Assembly: GCF_032452875.1 (NCBI RefSeq)
Contig: NC_083885.1
Span: 60,830,425 to 60,894,424, forward strand
DNA: 64,000 nucleotides
Direction: 5' to 3'
Origin: Bos javanicus
Taxonomy: Eukaryota; Chordata; Mammalia; Artiodactyla; Bovidae
Numbering within the stretch: position 1 is the first letter of the stretch; each line of letters starts with the position of its first letter. The notes below the pieces were generated by a model. It was not told the DNA's origin and ran no database searches. It was given only the letters and a program-made list of their open reading frames with translations. Position numbers and translations under genes: made by a program. Shown here in pieces: positions 47,865-60,216 of this stretch.

Positions 47865-48591
47865 AACTTTGGATTAGTCTCTATAATATCCTGATTTAAA
47901 GTAATACCAGAAAAAGGTTTTTTAATTAATTTTTTTATTGAAGAATAACGGATTTACAGAATTTTGTTGTTTTCTGTCAGACTTCAACATGAGTTAGCCA
48001 TAGGTATACATACATCCCCTCCCTTTTGAAACTCCCTCCCATCTCCCTCCCCATGCCACCCCTCTAGGTTGATACAGAGTCCCTGCTGGAGTTTTCTGAG
48101 CCATACAGCAAATTCCCGTTTATCTATTTTACATACGGTAATGTAAATTTCCACATTACTCTTTCATTCCACCTCACCCTCTCCTCCCCTCTCCCCATAT
48201 CCATAAATCTATTCTTTATGTCTGTTTCTCCATTGCTGCCCTTTAAATAGATTCTTCAGTACCATTTTTCTAGATTCCATATATATGTGTGTTAGAATAT
48301 AATATTTATCTTTCTCTTTCTGACTTTCACTCTGTATAATAGGTTCTAGGTTCATCCACCTCATTAGAAATGACTCAAAGGTGTTCTTTTATAATGCTGA
48401 GAAATATTCCATTGTGTATACGTACAACTTCTTTATCCATTCATCTGTAGATGGAGATCTAAGGTTACTTCCATGTTCTAGCTATTGTAAATTGTGCTGC
48501 AGTGAACAATGGGATACATGTGTAATTTCCAATTTTGGTTTCCTCAGGGTATATGCCTAGGAGTGGGATTTCTGGGTGATATGGTGGTTTT

Positions 48592-49442
48592 CCTTCCAAG
48601 GAGTAAGCGTCTTTTAATTTTATGGCTGCAGTCACCATCTGCAGTGATTTTGGAGCCCAAAAGATAAAGTCTGACACTATTTCCACTGTTTCCCCATCTA
48701 TTTCCCATGAAGTGATGGGACCAGATGCCATGATCTTCGTTTTCTGAATGTTCAGCTTTAAGCCAACATTTTCACTCTCCTCTTTCACTTTCATCAAGAG
48801 GCTTTTTAGTTTCTCTTCACTTTCTGCCATAAGGGTGGTGTCATCTGCATATCTGAGGTTATTGATATTTCTCCCGGCAATCTTGATTCCAGCTTGTGCT
48901 TCTTCCGGCCCAGCGTTTCTCATGATGTACTCTGCATAGAAGTTAAATAAGCAGGGTGATAGTATATAGCCTTGAGGTACTCCTTTTCCTATTTGGAACC
49001 AGTCTGTTGTTCCATGTCCAGGTATGGATGTGAGAGTTGGACTGTGAAGAAAGCTGAGCGCTGAAGAATTGATGCTTTTGAACTGCGGTGTTGGAGAAGA
49101 CTCTTGAGAGTCCCTTGGACTGTAACGAGATCCAACCAGTCCATTCTGAAGGAGATCAGCCCTGGGTGTTCTTTGGAAGGAATGATGCTAAAGCTGAAAC
49201 TCCAGTACTTTGGCCACCTCATGCCAAGAGTTGACTCACTGGAAAAGACTCTGATGCTGGGAGGGATTGGGGGCAGGAGGAAAAGGGAACGACGGAGGAT
49301 GAGATGGCTGGATGGCATCACCGACTCGATGGACGTGAGTTTGAGTGAACTCGGGGAGTTGGTGATGGACAGGGAAGCCTGGCATGCTGCGATTCATGGG
49401 GTCACAAAGAGTGGGACACAACTGAGTGACTGAACTGAACTG
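48592..49442 (+). mobile_element. BovB LINE with 5' inversion, nested in L1
   Basis: 48592-49019 is BovB in minus orientation (RT middle, including the YADD region) and 49020-49442 is the BovB 3' end in plus orientation. The pair is flanked by one perfect 11-bp duplication, ATGGTGGTTTT, at 48581-48591 and 49443-49453. This is the structure expected from twin priming, with the RT-tail segment between the two parts deleted. Confidence 0.92.
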
Positions 49443-49643
49443 ATGGTGGTTTTAGTCCTAGTTTTTTAAATAATCTCCATACCATCTTCCACAGTGGCTG
49501 TATCAATTTACATTCCCACCAACAGTGCAAGAGCCTTCTCCACACCCTGTCCAGCATTTATTGATTTTTAGACTTTTTGATGATAGCCATTCTGACTGGT
49601 GTGAGGTGATATTTCATTGTAGTTTTGATTTGCATTTCTCTAA

Positions 49644-49784
49644 GTGGATGGCATCATCGACTCGATGGACATGAGTTTGAGTGAACTCCGGGAGTTGGTG
49701 ATGGACAGGGAGACCTGGTGTGCTGCGATTCATAGGGTCGCAAAGAGTCGGACACGACTGAGCGACTGAACTGAACTGAACTGA
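49644..49784 (+). mobile_element. Short BovB 3' end nested in L1
   Basis: About 140 bp of the BovB 3' terminus ending in repeated CTGAA. L1 text is interrupted after CATTTCTCTAA and resumes with TAATGAGCAATG. Confidence 0.88.
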
Positions 49785-51198
49785 ATAATGAGCAATGTTG
49801 AGCATCTTTGCATGTGTTTGTTAGCCATCTGTATGTCTTCTTTGGGGAAATGTGTGTTTAGGTCTTTTTCCCACTTTTTGATTGGGTTGTTAGTTTTTCT
49901 GGTATTGAGTTTTATGAGTTGCTTGCATTTTTTGGAAATTAATCCTTTTTCAGTTGTTTCATTTACTATTATATTCTTCCATTCTGAGGGTTGTCTTTTC
50001 ACCTTGCTTATAGTTTACTTTGCTGTGTAAAAGTTTTTAAGTTTAATCGGGTCCCACTTGTTTACTTTGGTTTTTATTTCCATTACTCTAGGAGGTGGGT
50101 CATAGAGGATCTTGCTTTGATTTATGTCATTGAGTGTTCTACCTATATTCTCCTCTAAGAGTTTTATAGTTTCTGGTCTTACATTTTGGTCTTTAGTCAA
50201 TTTTGAGTTTATCTTTGTGTACGGTATTAGAAAGTGTTCTAATTTCATTTTTTTCATGCAGCTGTCCAGTATTCCCAGCACCATTTAGTGAAGAGATTGT
50301 CTTTGCCCCATTGTATATTCTTGCCCTTTTTGTCAAAAATAAGGTACCCATAGGTGCATGGGTTTATTTCTGGGCTTTCTATCTTGTTCCATGGGTCTGT
50401 ATTTCTGTTTTTGTGCCAGTACCATACTGTCTTGATGACTGTACCCTTGCAGTATAAACTGAAGTCAGGAAGGTTGATTCCTTCAGCTCCATTCTTCTTT
50501 CTCAAGACTGCTTTGGCTATTCAGGGTCTTTTGTGTTTCCATATGAATTATAATTTGTTTTGTTCTAGTTGTGTGAAAAATACCATTGCTAATTTGATAG
50601 GGATCACATTGAATTTGTAGATTGCGTTTGATAGTATAGTCATTTTCACAATATTGATTCTTCCTACCCAGGAACATGTAATATTTCTCCATCTGTTTAC
50701 ATCATCTTTGATTTCTTTCATTAGTGTCTTATGGTTTTCTATGTACAGTTCTTTTGTCTCCTTAGGTAAGTTTATTCCTAGATATTTCTTTTTGTTGCAA
50801 TGGTGAATGGGATTGATTTCTTAATTTCTCTTTCTGATTTTTCATTGTTAGTATATAGAAATGCAAGTGATTTCTGTGTATTGATTTTGTATCCTGCAAC
50901 TTTGCCAAATTCACTGATTAGCTCTAGTAATTTTCTGTCTTTAAGGTTTTCCATGTACAGTATCTTGTCATCTGCAAACAGTGAGAGCTTTAATTCTTTT
51001 CCAATCTGGATTCATTTCTTTTTCTTCTCTGATTGCTGTAGCTAGGACTTCCAGAACTATGTTGAATAATAGTGGTGAACATAGACACCCTTGCCTTGTT
51101 CCTGATCTTAGGGGGAATGCATTCAATTTTCCACCATGGAGAATAATGTTTGCTGTAGGTTTATCATATATGTTGATGTAGATTTCTTCTATGCCCAT

Positions 51199-51405
51199 TT
51201 TTTTTTATTTTTTTTATTTTTAAACTTTACAATATTGTATTAGTTTTGCCAAATATCAAAATGAATCCACCACAGGTATACCCGTGTTCCCCATCCTGAA
51301 CCCACCTCCCTCCTCCCTCCCCTACCCTCCCTCTGGGTCATCCCAGTGCACCAGCCCCAAGCATCCAGTACCGTGCATCGAACCTGGACTGGCGACTCGT
51401 TTCAT
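51199..51405 (-). mobile_element. L1 3' end nested in L1
   Basis: Reverse-oriented 3' terminus of a ruminant L1 like that at 18.5 kb, opening with a long T-rich tail. It splits the ORF2 text of the host L1 between TTCTATGCCCAT and AATGGATGCTGAA. Confidence 0.85.
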
Positions 51406-53010
51406 AAATGGATGCTGAATTTTGTCAAAGACCTTTTCTGCATCTATTGAGATCATCATATGGTTTTTATCTTTCAATTTGTTAATATGGTGTATCACAT
51501 TGATTGATTTGCATATATTGAAGAATCCTTGCATCCCTGGAATAAACCCAACTTGATTGGGTGTATGAGCTTTTTGATGTGTTGCTGAATTCTGTTTGCT
51601 AAAATTTTGTTGAGGATTTTTGTGTCTATGTTCATCAGTGATATTGGCCTGTAGTATTCTTTTTTTGTGTGTTGTCCTTTTCTGGTTTTGGTATCAGGGT
51701 GATGGTGTCCTTGTAGAATGAGTTTGGAAGTGTTCCTTCCTCTGCAATTTTTGAAAGAGTTTTAGAAGAATAGGCATTAGCTCTTCTTTAAATGTTTGAT
51801 AGAATTCTCCTGGGAAGTCATCTGGTCCTGGGCTTGTTTTTTGGGAGATTTTTGATCACAGTTTCAATATCAGTGCTTGTAATTGGGTTGTTCATAATTT
51901 CTATATTTTCCTGGTTCAGTCTTGGAAGATTGAACTTTTCTAATAATCTGTCCATTTCTTCAAGGTTATCCATTTTATTGCCATATAGTTGTTCATAATA
52001 GTCTCTTATAATTCTTTGTATTTCTGTATTGTCCGATGTAATCTCTCCTTTTTCATTTCTAATTTTGTTGATTTGACCCTTCTTTTTTTTTGATGAGTCT
52101 GGCCAAAGGTTTGTCAATTTTGTTTATCTTCTCAAGGAACAAGCTTTTAGTTTTATTAATCTTTACTATTGTTTCTTTCATTTCTTTTTCATTTATTTCT
52201 GCTCTGATCTTTATGATTTCTTTTCTTCTACTGTTTTTCTGTTCTTTTTCCAGTTGCTTTAGGTTGTTTAAAGTTAGGTTGTCTATTCGATGTTTTTCTT
52301 GTTTCTTGAGGTAGGATTGTATTGCTATAAATTTCCCTCTTAGAACTGCTTTTGCTGCATCCCATAGGTTTTGAGTTGTCATGTTTTCATTGTCGTTTGT
52401 TTCTAGAAATTTTTTGATTTCCTTTTTGATTTCTTCAGTAACCTGTTGGTTATTTAGAAACGTATTGTTTAATCTCCATGTGTTTGTGTTTCTTACAGCT
52501 TTTTCTTGTAATTGATATCTATCCTCATAGTGTTGTAGTCAGAGTAGATGCTTGATACAGTTTCAATTTTCTTAAATTTACTGAGGTTTGACTTGTGACC
52601 CAAGATGTGGTCTATCCTGGAGAATATTCTATGTGCACTTGAGAAGAAGGTGTATTCTTCTGCATTTGGATGGAATGTCCTGAAGATAGCAATGAGATTC
52701 ATCTAATGTATCATTTAAGACTTGTGTTTCCTTATTAATTTTCTGCTTTGATGATCTGTCCGTTGGTGTGAGTGGGGTGTTAAAGTCTCCTATTATTGTG
52801 TTACTGTCAATTTCTCCTTTTATGTCTGTTAGTGTTTGTCTTATGTATTGAGGTGCTCCTCTGTTGGGTGCATAGATATTTACAATTGTTGTCTTCCTCT
52901 TGGACTGATCCCTTGATCATTATGTAGTGTCCTTCCTTATCTCTTGTAATATTCTTTATTTTAAGGTCTATTTTGTCTGATATGAGGATTGCTACTCCAG
53001 CTTTCTTTAG

Positions 53011-54319
53011 TGCTGGGGTCCAGCCCCGGCTGATCCAGGGTATTCGAAGCGGGGACAGCGTCGGCGAGGATCAGGATACAATAACTTCAATTAGATATTA
53101 ATTAAAGATGTAAAGAGTAATAGAATGAGGATAGCTCAGTAGGAAAATTCAGTGGAGAAAAGAGGCTGAGTAGCTTGGTTTACGCGGGAGACCAATAAAA
53201 CTTCAAGACAAGAAGTTTATGCCACTTATGTAGGCCACAGGCGTCCTTCCATTCTCCCGAAGGAGGGGAGACACTGAGGCCTCCCCGGTCGGATCTTAGA
53301 AGCCCAGGCATAATTAGTAAGTATGGTGGGTTCTGCGCTCCAGATGGAGACTCAGCCAGAGTGAGAGAGAGAGAGACATGGGGAGACCAGTATTTCGAGA
53401 AACTGATCCCAATTCTTTATTTTCCAGAGTCTGTTTTTATACACTGAGATGTTATACAAAAGTCACGTGGGGACAGCAGTCCTGACTTTTATTAAAGTCA
53501 GGTGCTTCACACAAATGTATACAGAGGTCTTAGGGGTGTTACATCATCTTCTGGCCAGGGGGGGCCTGCTGACAATTTACGACCCTCTCCTTGTGACAGC
53601 GGTCAGTCAACCAGGACACTTATTTCTCCAGGGGTGATTATTCTTAAAACAGACGCCACCCAAATAAAGTTACATTCCTATAGGGTGAGGGTGTAGTGGG
53701 TTTTAGTTAAGGAAAGAATTTACTTAGCCTAACATCTAACATGATTAATATCAAAGGTTAATACTTATTTCTTCTATATATTCATTAATGTGTGTAAGGG
53801 CAGGGGAGACTTAGCAACAAACATTGGCTCAACAAATGAAAAACCCTTCACCAATACAATTTCTAATCAGCCCATTATACTTATACTAATAGTTTTCTAA
53901 CTTTTCTAAGGAACCTGTTTTTAGAAGTTTTAAAGCATCTCGTGCCTCTCACGGTTGGGAGGCTGTGAGCAATCACATGTGGCTGGACAAGGCCATCAGG
54001 CAGGCTAGAGAACCTTCAGAGGAGTTTGTAGGTTAAACACTCTTGTCACGCCCAGGAGTTTTTATTAACTCTAAGTTAATTTTTTATTAGCTCTAAGTTA
54101 ACTCCTTCTCCGAAAAGAGGTGGTGGGGGACAGACCCCCGTAAAGTCAGAGGTGTAGGTGAGAGCACAAAGTAGTGAAGTAGGCAGGCTCTGGTTATGGG
54201 GGTAGATGCTCGAGGATTTCCAGGGGGACTCCTGAGGCTCCATCCCGCCTTTGCGTATGTCGAGCCTCCTTCCTCATGACCTTTGCCATGGGCGGAGTAC
54301 CTCACTCTGGCCCCCAACA
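53011..54319 (-). mobile_element. BTLTR1-type solo LTR (ERV-K)
   Basis: 1309 bp with TG at one end and CA at the other. The minus strand opens TGTTGGGGGCCAGAGTGAGG and closes with GGCTGGACCCCAGCA, which I recognise as BTLTR1-like. A 6-bp duplication, CTTTAG at 53005-53010 and CTTCAG at 54320-54325 (one mismatch), matches the size made by ERV-K type integrases. No internal retroviral sequence is present, so it is a solo LTR left by recombination. Confidence 0.85.
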
Positions 54320-54779
54320 CTTCAGCTTCCCATTAGCATGGAATATATTTTCCATCCTCTCACTTTCATTCTAAATGTGTCTTCAGGTCTGAAGTGGGTT
54401 TCTTGTAGACAGCATATATATGTGTCTTATTTTTTAATCCATTCAACCAGCCTGTGTCTTTTGGTTGGAGCATTTAATCCATTTACATTTAAAGTAATTA
54501 TTGATTATATGTTCCTATACTGATATATATGTTCCTATTTGTTTCTTATAGAAGAAAAAAGATCTACAAAATCAACCCCAAACAATTAAGAAAATGGCAA
54601 TAGGAACATATATATCAATACCAGAAAAGGGTTATTGACTGAATGCTATCTACTATGATTTTTCTGATATTTATTTAGACCTTATTTTCTTAAATACTTT
54701 TCTATATTTTTTAGATCATTAATTGTTCTTCCCCGTATGAACTACCTAGCATTTCCTGATGTGTATGTTTAGGACAAAA

Positions 54780-56229
54780 CTCTTTCATCACTCATTACAT
54801 TCGTAGGGTCTCTCCCTAGCATACACTGATGCCGAGTGAGGTGATGGCTCACTTCAAGGCTTCGTCACATTATTTACATTTGTATGAATCCACTTAAGGT
54901 TTGAGTGGCAATTAAAGGCCTTCTACATTCTGTACATTAGTAAGGCTTCTTTCCAGTGTGAATTCATTGATGAACAAGATACGAATGCCTGTTAAAGGCT
55001 TTGCCACATTTTGTACATTTGTAAGGTTTCTCTCTAGTATGAATTATCTGATGGTTAGTAATATTTGAGTAACAGTTGAAGGCTTTGTCACATTCTTTAC
55101 ATTTGTAAGGCTTCTCTCCAGTATGAATTCACTGTTGCTGAGCAAGAGAGGAATGCCAGTTAAAGGCTTTGCCACATTCTGCACATTTGTAAGGTTTCCC
55201 TTCAGTATGAATTTTCCAATGTCTCTTTAGACTTGATGATTTGTTAAAGACTTTCCCACATGTATTACACTTGTAGTGTTCTTTCCTAGTATGACTTTCC
55301 TGATGCTATTTTGAAGACAGGTTGAGGACTCCACCACATTCATTAAATGTGCAATTCTTGTCCCCCATGTGTATGCTCTCCTGTGTAATAAGCTTTGAAC
55401 TTTGATAAAGTATATTATTACATTAATTCCTTTTACCATGGTTCTCTGAACATTTTCTCTGATACTTCATGAGACCAGAGTCTTGGTCAAAGTGATTCCC
55501 AGATTCAAAGCTTGGGTAGATTCTGGTTCCATCGTAAATACTGTTGTAATGATTGAAGATGGAGCTGTTGCTTAAGGCCTCACTCGTTGGATTACACATG
55601 GAAGGTTGTTCCATGTTATAATATCCATTGAATGATGGTGTCTAGATAAAGACTTTCTCATTATTATCAACATTATAGATATTGGAATAGGGAGAAAATA
55701 CCTGTTGGTGGGAAAATAATGAGCCCTCACTAAAGGATCTCTCAAATTGATCATAGCGAGATTTTCTTCCTTCATTTTCAAATCTCTGGCTTCCAGACAT
55801 GTATGACTGACTGTTTAATTCAAACCTATATTCATACTGGTTTGAGTAATTATTTGTAGCATAGGCTAGATGATTTTCCATGTTTTCCAAAATTCATTCA
55901 GAGAATATACATATAATTTTTAATCATGTGGGTCTTACAAAAACTTATTTTTCTACCAAAATTATTGACTTCCAATGAAATTTTTCCCAATTTGATGTAT
56001 ATCCTCAATTTCTTTTGGCAATCATGTTTTCATTATGAGTAATTGTCCCAATTGGTTACATCCAAAATAACATCCTTTTGGCCCTTCACAGGCCCCCTTA
56101 CATTCCCACTCTTTCATTAAGTGTAAATTTCCAAGCCAAGAGCTCTCAGAATTTCCCAGCACATTACACATGAATTTCCTATGCATGGCTTCTTTGGGAA
56201 CAAACATTGGATGTCATGCGAAGATATCT
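54780..56229 (-). pseudogene. KRAB-ZNF unit 3, broken zinc-finger exon
   Basis: Homologous to the finger exons of genes 1 and 2, with acceptor TTTCAG still present before 56229. The reading frame is broken repeatedly (open only in pieces at 56022-56207, 55642-55890, 55572-55781, 55423-55614 and 55227-55439). The spacer region is recognisable, and about seven degenerate C2H2 repeats remain at about 54780-55320, against 15 to 17 in the other units. KRAB-A is also missing in this unit, so the locus cannot encode a KRAB-ZNF protein. Confidence 0.9.
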
Positions 56230-56329
56230 CTGAAAGATAACAAATAACCAAGATCCCATTTAGTACTTTGAGTGAATATCCTTTACAATTGTATGCAATA
56301 TTGACAAACCCTTAGCCAGATTAAGAAGC

Positions 56330-56870
56330 GATGAGATGCAACTAAAATGAGAAATAAAAGGAGAGACATAATAATTGATACCATAGAGCTAAAAGTAATT
56401 ATATCATGCTACTCTGAACAATACTACAACAAAAAATTGAAGACCTCAAAAAAAAAAAAAAAAGATAGAATTTCTGGAAATAGAACCCCTTAGGTACTAG
56501 CATGAATGAATTAAAAATTACAAAATACCTACAACTATTAAATAGACTAAAAGAGTAATCAAAAAAACCAAAAAAACCTGGAGTAGATGAATTAACTGGA
56601 TTACCCCAGCAACACTAAGAAAAATTAGCATCAATTCTCCATAAGGGATCAATATGTGCACATGGCTATTTTTAAATGGATGACCAACAAGGACCTACTG
56701 TATAGCACAGGGAACTCTGCTCAACACTGTGTGACAGCCTGGATGGGATGGAAGTTCAGGGGAGAATTCATACCTACATATGTTGGCTGAGTCCCTTTGT
56801 TGTTCAGCTTAAACTATCTCATTTTTGTTAGTTGGCTACATTCCAATATAAAATTAAAAAAGAGAAGTTT
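56330..56870 (+). mobile_element. Old L1 fragments
   Basis: Diverged L1 ORF2-like text (about 56380-56640) with a 16-bp A run at 56448-56463. It is followed by an L1 3' end at 56645-56870 (GTGCACATGGCTATTTTTAA to an A-rich end). Confidence 0.6.
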
Positions 56871-57039
56871 AAAAAAATGAATTCTATGAGTCAATAGATA
56901 TATTAAATGGTTTTACAATTGGGGTATATACACTTAAAATGTCTAATGTTCATTAGTATTATTTTTTTCAATTCCATACATATGCATTAATATACAATAT
57001 TTTTTTGTCTTTTTCTGAGATAGTTTACTCTATGACAAT

Positions 57040-57103
57040 CTCAAGGAGTGGAATGGGCATGGGAGGGAGGCTCAAGTGGAGTGAAGATATATATATGTGT
57101 GTG

Positions 57104-57139
<36 letters not shown>

Positions 57140-57240
57140 ACACTATGATTGATTTGTGTTGATGTATGGCAGAGATCATCACAACATTGTAAAGCAATTT
57201 CCTCCAATCTAAAACAAAGAAGGGAAATGGAATTTTAAAA
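57040..57240 (+). mobile_element. L1 3' end with TA/TG microsatellite
   Basis: Ruminant L1 3' terminus (GGAGGGAGGCTCAAGTGGAG to CCTCCAATCTAAAAC). A TATA/TGTG microsatellite at about 57087-57139 has expanded inside it. Confidence 0.75.
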
Positions 57241-57829
57241 AATGTCTACTGTTCATTCATATGAAGTAAAACAAAATTGGGAGGTAGAAATTGAGGATAA
57301 CACTTTATGACTTTAGGGAGGTGCTTTACATTCTGATGAAATGACTGAGTCTGAACTTTGGAGACTTATGTTTGAAATTTCAACCAGAAATTAGAATGCA
57401 GGAAGTATATATCTGTTTCCAGTACTTCAGGAATTTTGTCAGCTAATTTCAGTATCTCCAGGACTCTCCTCACACCTGTCTGACATGAGGCTGACACAGA
57501 ACTTTAAAAGGGTTTAACACAGAGTTTGTCAGAACTGTTAGCAGCATTTCCTAGGTTCTCCAAAGCAGTGGAAGAGCAACCAGATTATGCAGGTCCTCAC
57601 AGACCAGTGAATGTGAGGGAAAACCACTGGAGCTGAAGAAGAACACATGTAGGTTTAAGAGCCTAAGGATTAGGCCGGAGAACTCCCTCTATGACAACAA
57701 CAGAAATAAACTCAAGTTTCTCAAAGATCATTCTAATGAAGCAGATTTTCCCAAACCAAATTTTTAGCCTGGTTTCCTCTGTGATCTTTAGACCTCTCAC
57801 CTGTGTCATCTGCTTCATTCATTCACACC

Positions 57830-57865
57830 TAGCCCAGGGATTCTTCCTTTACTCCACAAAGAGGA
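57830..57865 (-). pseudogene. KRAB-B remnant of unit 3
   Basis: Flanks match the intron around the KRAB-B exons of units 1 and 2, and an AACAG acceptor remains. The exon is reduced to about 36 bp by an internal deletion that removed the DLVTFLEQ core. Confidence 0.65.
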
Positions 57866-57898
57866 CTGTTCATTAGAAAAATAAACATAATTAGGAGT

Positions 57899-58100
57899 TG
57901 CATGCAAGGTTGCTTCAGTCTTGTCCAACCATAGCCCATGAGGCTCCTCTGTCCATGGGATTCTCCAGGCAGGAATACTGGAGTGGGTTGCCATGCCCTC
58001 CCCCAGGGGATCTTCCCAACTCAGGGATCGAACCTGCCTCTCTTATGTCTACCTGCACTGGCAGGTATGTTCTTTACTGCTAGTGCCACCTGGGAAGCCC
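57899..58100 (-). mobile_element. Bov-tA SINE
   Basis: Reverse orientation: Bov-A body, then the tRNA-like head ending GCCACCTGGGAAGCCC. It lies where the KRAB-A part of unit 3 would be expected. Confidence 0.88.
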
Positions 58101-58398
58101 ATATATACTGTAGTATATATAAAATAGATAATCGATGAATGCCAACTGTGTAGCACAGGGAACTATACTCAATATCTTGCAATAACATGTAAGGGAAGAG
58201 AATCTGATTTGACTGATGAAAACGTCTGCTTACAAAACTGGGTATCTCTACTGAACACAGTTGCCTGTTCATATTTCAAAGACAACTAAAAACAAAGAAA
58301 ACTGGAAGAAATGAGCTTCCACATTAACTGGATTGGCTTATGCACATTCTTCACTAAATCTTTCCAAGACCTTTATTTAAAGACAAAGGGGAAATTAC

Positions 58399-58858
58399 AG
58401 GCTTCCCTGGTGGCTCAGTGGTGAAGAATTCGCCTGCCAACACAAGAGACATAGTTCAATCCCTGGTCCAGGAAGATCCCACATGCCACGGAGCAACTGA
58501 ACCCATGTGCCACAACTACTGAGCCCGCAAGCTAGCGCCTGGGCACTGTAACTGCTGAGCCCATGTGCTTCAGCTCCTGAAGCCTGCAAGCCCTAGAGCT
58601 GCTGCTGCTGCTGCGTCGCTTCAGTCGTGTCCGACTCTGTGCGTGTCTGCCCCATAGACGGCAGCCCACCAGGCTCCCCCGACCCTGCGATTCTCCAGGC
58701 AAGAACACTGGAGTGGGTTGCCATTTCCTTCTCCAAGCCCATGCACCACAACTAGAGTACCCCCCCCCACCAACTGCCTCCTCCCCCCACCCCACAATTA
58801 GAGGAAAGCCCTAGCAGCAACAAAGAGCCAGCACAGCATAAATAAATAAATAAAAAGA
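58399..58858 (+). mobile_element. CHR-2-type SINE split by a BOV-A monomer
   Basis: GGCTTCCCTGGTGGCTCAGT head, long body and AAATAAATAAATAAA tail. A reverse Bov-A monomer (about 58600-58735) is inserted near GCAAGCCCTAGAGCT and flanked by similar AAGCCC(A/T) text. A C-rich patch lies at about 58761-58797. Confidence 0.8.
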
Positions 58859-59616
58859 TAAAGGGCAAATTAGGAACTTCATAGTATGTGAATCTGGCAT
58901 CAAAGTATAACTGGATAAATCAGTGTCTGGTGACTGAAACACTAAGGATGACTCTCATTGGATGGATGTCTTGGGGGAAAATGAGGAAATCTGAATCTTG
59001 AAAAAAAAAATCAATTTCCTGCAAATTTCAGTCCATACATACCTCCCATATTCTGTGTCCCTAATAGTGCATTTAAGTAGTAAGACTTTTGTTTTTCAAC
59101 CAGTGTAGCGAATAGACTGATTTTTTTCTCAGATTTTTTAAGGAATTCTGGAGCACTAAGGCCATTCTGTTAATATGTGCCTTTTCTTCCTTAATCCTAT
59201 TCTAAGAGCTGATCTTGTGTCGATTTAAGGTTAACTCCTCCACTTTCACTGTATTCACTAAGATCCCAACACCCACATCCAACCTGATGGGAATCCTGCA
59301 TATCAATGCCTTCCCGTGTTGATCTCTCACAAAGGAAATCTTTTCAATAACTGAAAGTTATTAATTCATGGTGAGAATGCTTCATGCACTATAGGAAGTC
59401 TGAATGCAGACAATAGTAAAGAAACTCAGGGAAAGAGAAGAGAGCTGATTGTGACTCATAAGAATAAAAAAAATATAATAATAACATAAGTAGCTGAAAA
59501 TAACCTTGCTAGGCAAGAATATCATAAGTAGAGAATTAAATATTTGTATGTTTTCAATTCAGGGCATTTCAGGAGGAAAAGCAGACACAGTCTCTGACCC
59601 GGATCAGATCATTTAC

Positions 59617-59631
59617 CTGAGAAGCTGCCAT
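59617..59631 (-). pseudogene. Unit 3 start exon remnant (MAASQ)
   Basis: ATG at 59629-59631, then MAASQ and donor GTAAATGA, as in units 1 and 2. The exon is intact but has no KRAB-A partner within unit 3. Confidence 0.7.
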
Positions 59632-60216
59632 TTGCTCCTCCCTCTTCCTCCTGCCCTGGGTAGTTTTCTCACCAAGGTTACATGGAGGAATCACATCAGC
59701 ATCATGAGAATATACCTTCAAAGGCATCAGCCAGCTCCTTTGCCTACTCCCAACACCCTCACAGGCAGAAGGACCTTAAAAATCTGAGAAGACCAACCTT
59801 TCTTGTCCTTGGTCTCAAAAAATATTCAGGAACAATCAGCTTCTATGTGAATTCCCCTCTGTGAGTTGTTCTTTATTTACATCTCTCCTCTCCTATAGAG
59901 GTCCCCAAGTTCTGCTCCCCCAGGGTAAGGGCTGCCTGACATGCCCTTCAAACCCATGTTGAAACAGAACCTACTGCCTCTCCTTGGACTAAATGGTCTA
60001 AACTCCCTCAGGAGCTCAAGGATTTAATGCTGGCCACACCTCAGAATCATCTGGAGCACTTCATCTACAGAACACTGATGCTCCCACAGGACCAACTGAT
60101 GGACTCTGTAAGGAGGGCATATGTGATATTACTTATTAATGCTGGTCATGTGATCCTAATGAGAAACCAATAGGAACCACTTAGCCAAATGTTACTCCCA
60201 CACCCCCCACCCTTGA

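Larger units (their letters stand above)
47918..54616 (-). mobile_element. L1 insertion carrying four nested insertions
   Basis: Reverse-oriented L1: poly(T) end, 3' UTR (47930-48590), then ORF2 read on the minus strand back to its beginning (SIITLNVNGLNAP at about 54480-54510). Bounded by the duplication AATACCAGAAAAAGG at 47903-47917 and AATACCAGAAAAGG at 54617-54630, so the whole 6.7-kb block is one L1 hit plus later hits: BovB 48592-49442, BovB 49644-49784, L1 end 51199-51405 and a solo LTR 53011-54319. Without these the L1 is about 4.2 kb. ORF2 has many stops and frameshifts. Its 5' end carries a short inverted piece of the ORF2 start (about 54580-54616). Confidence 0.9.
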
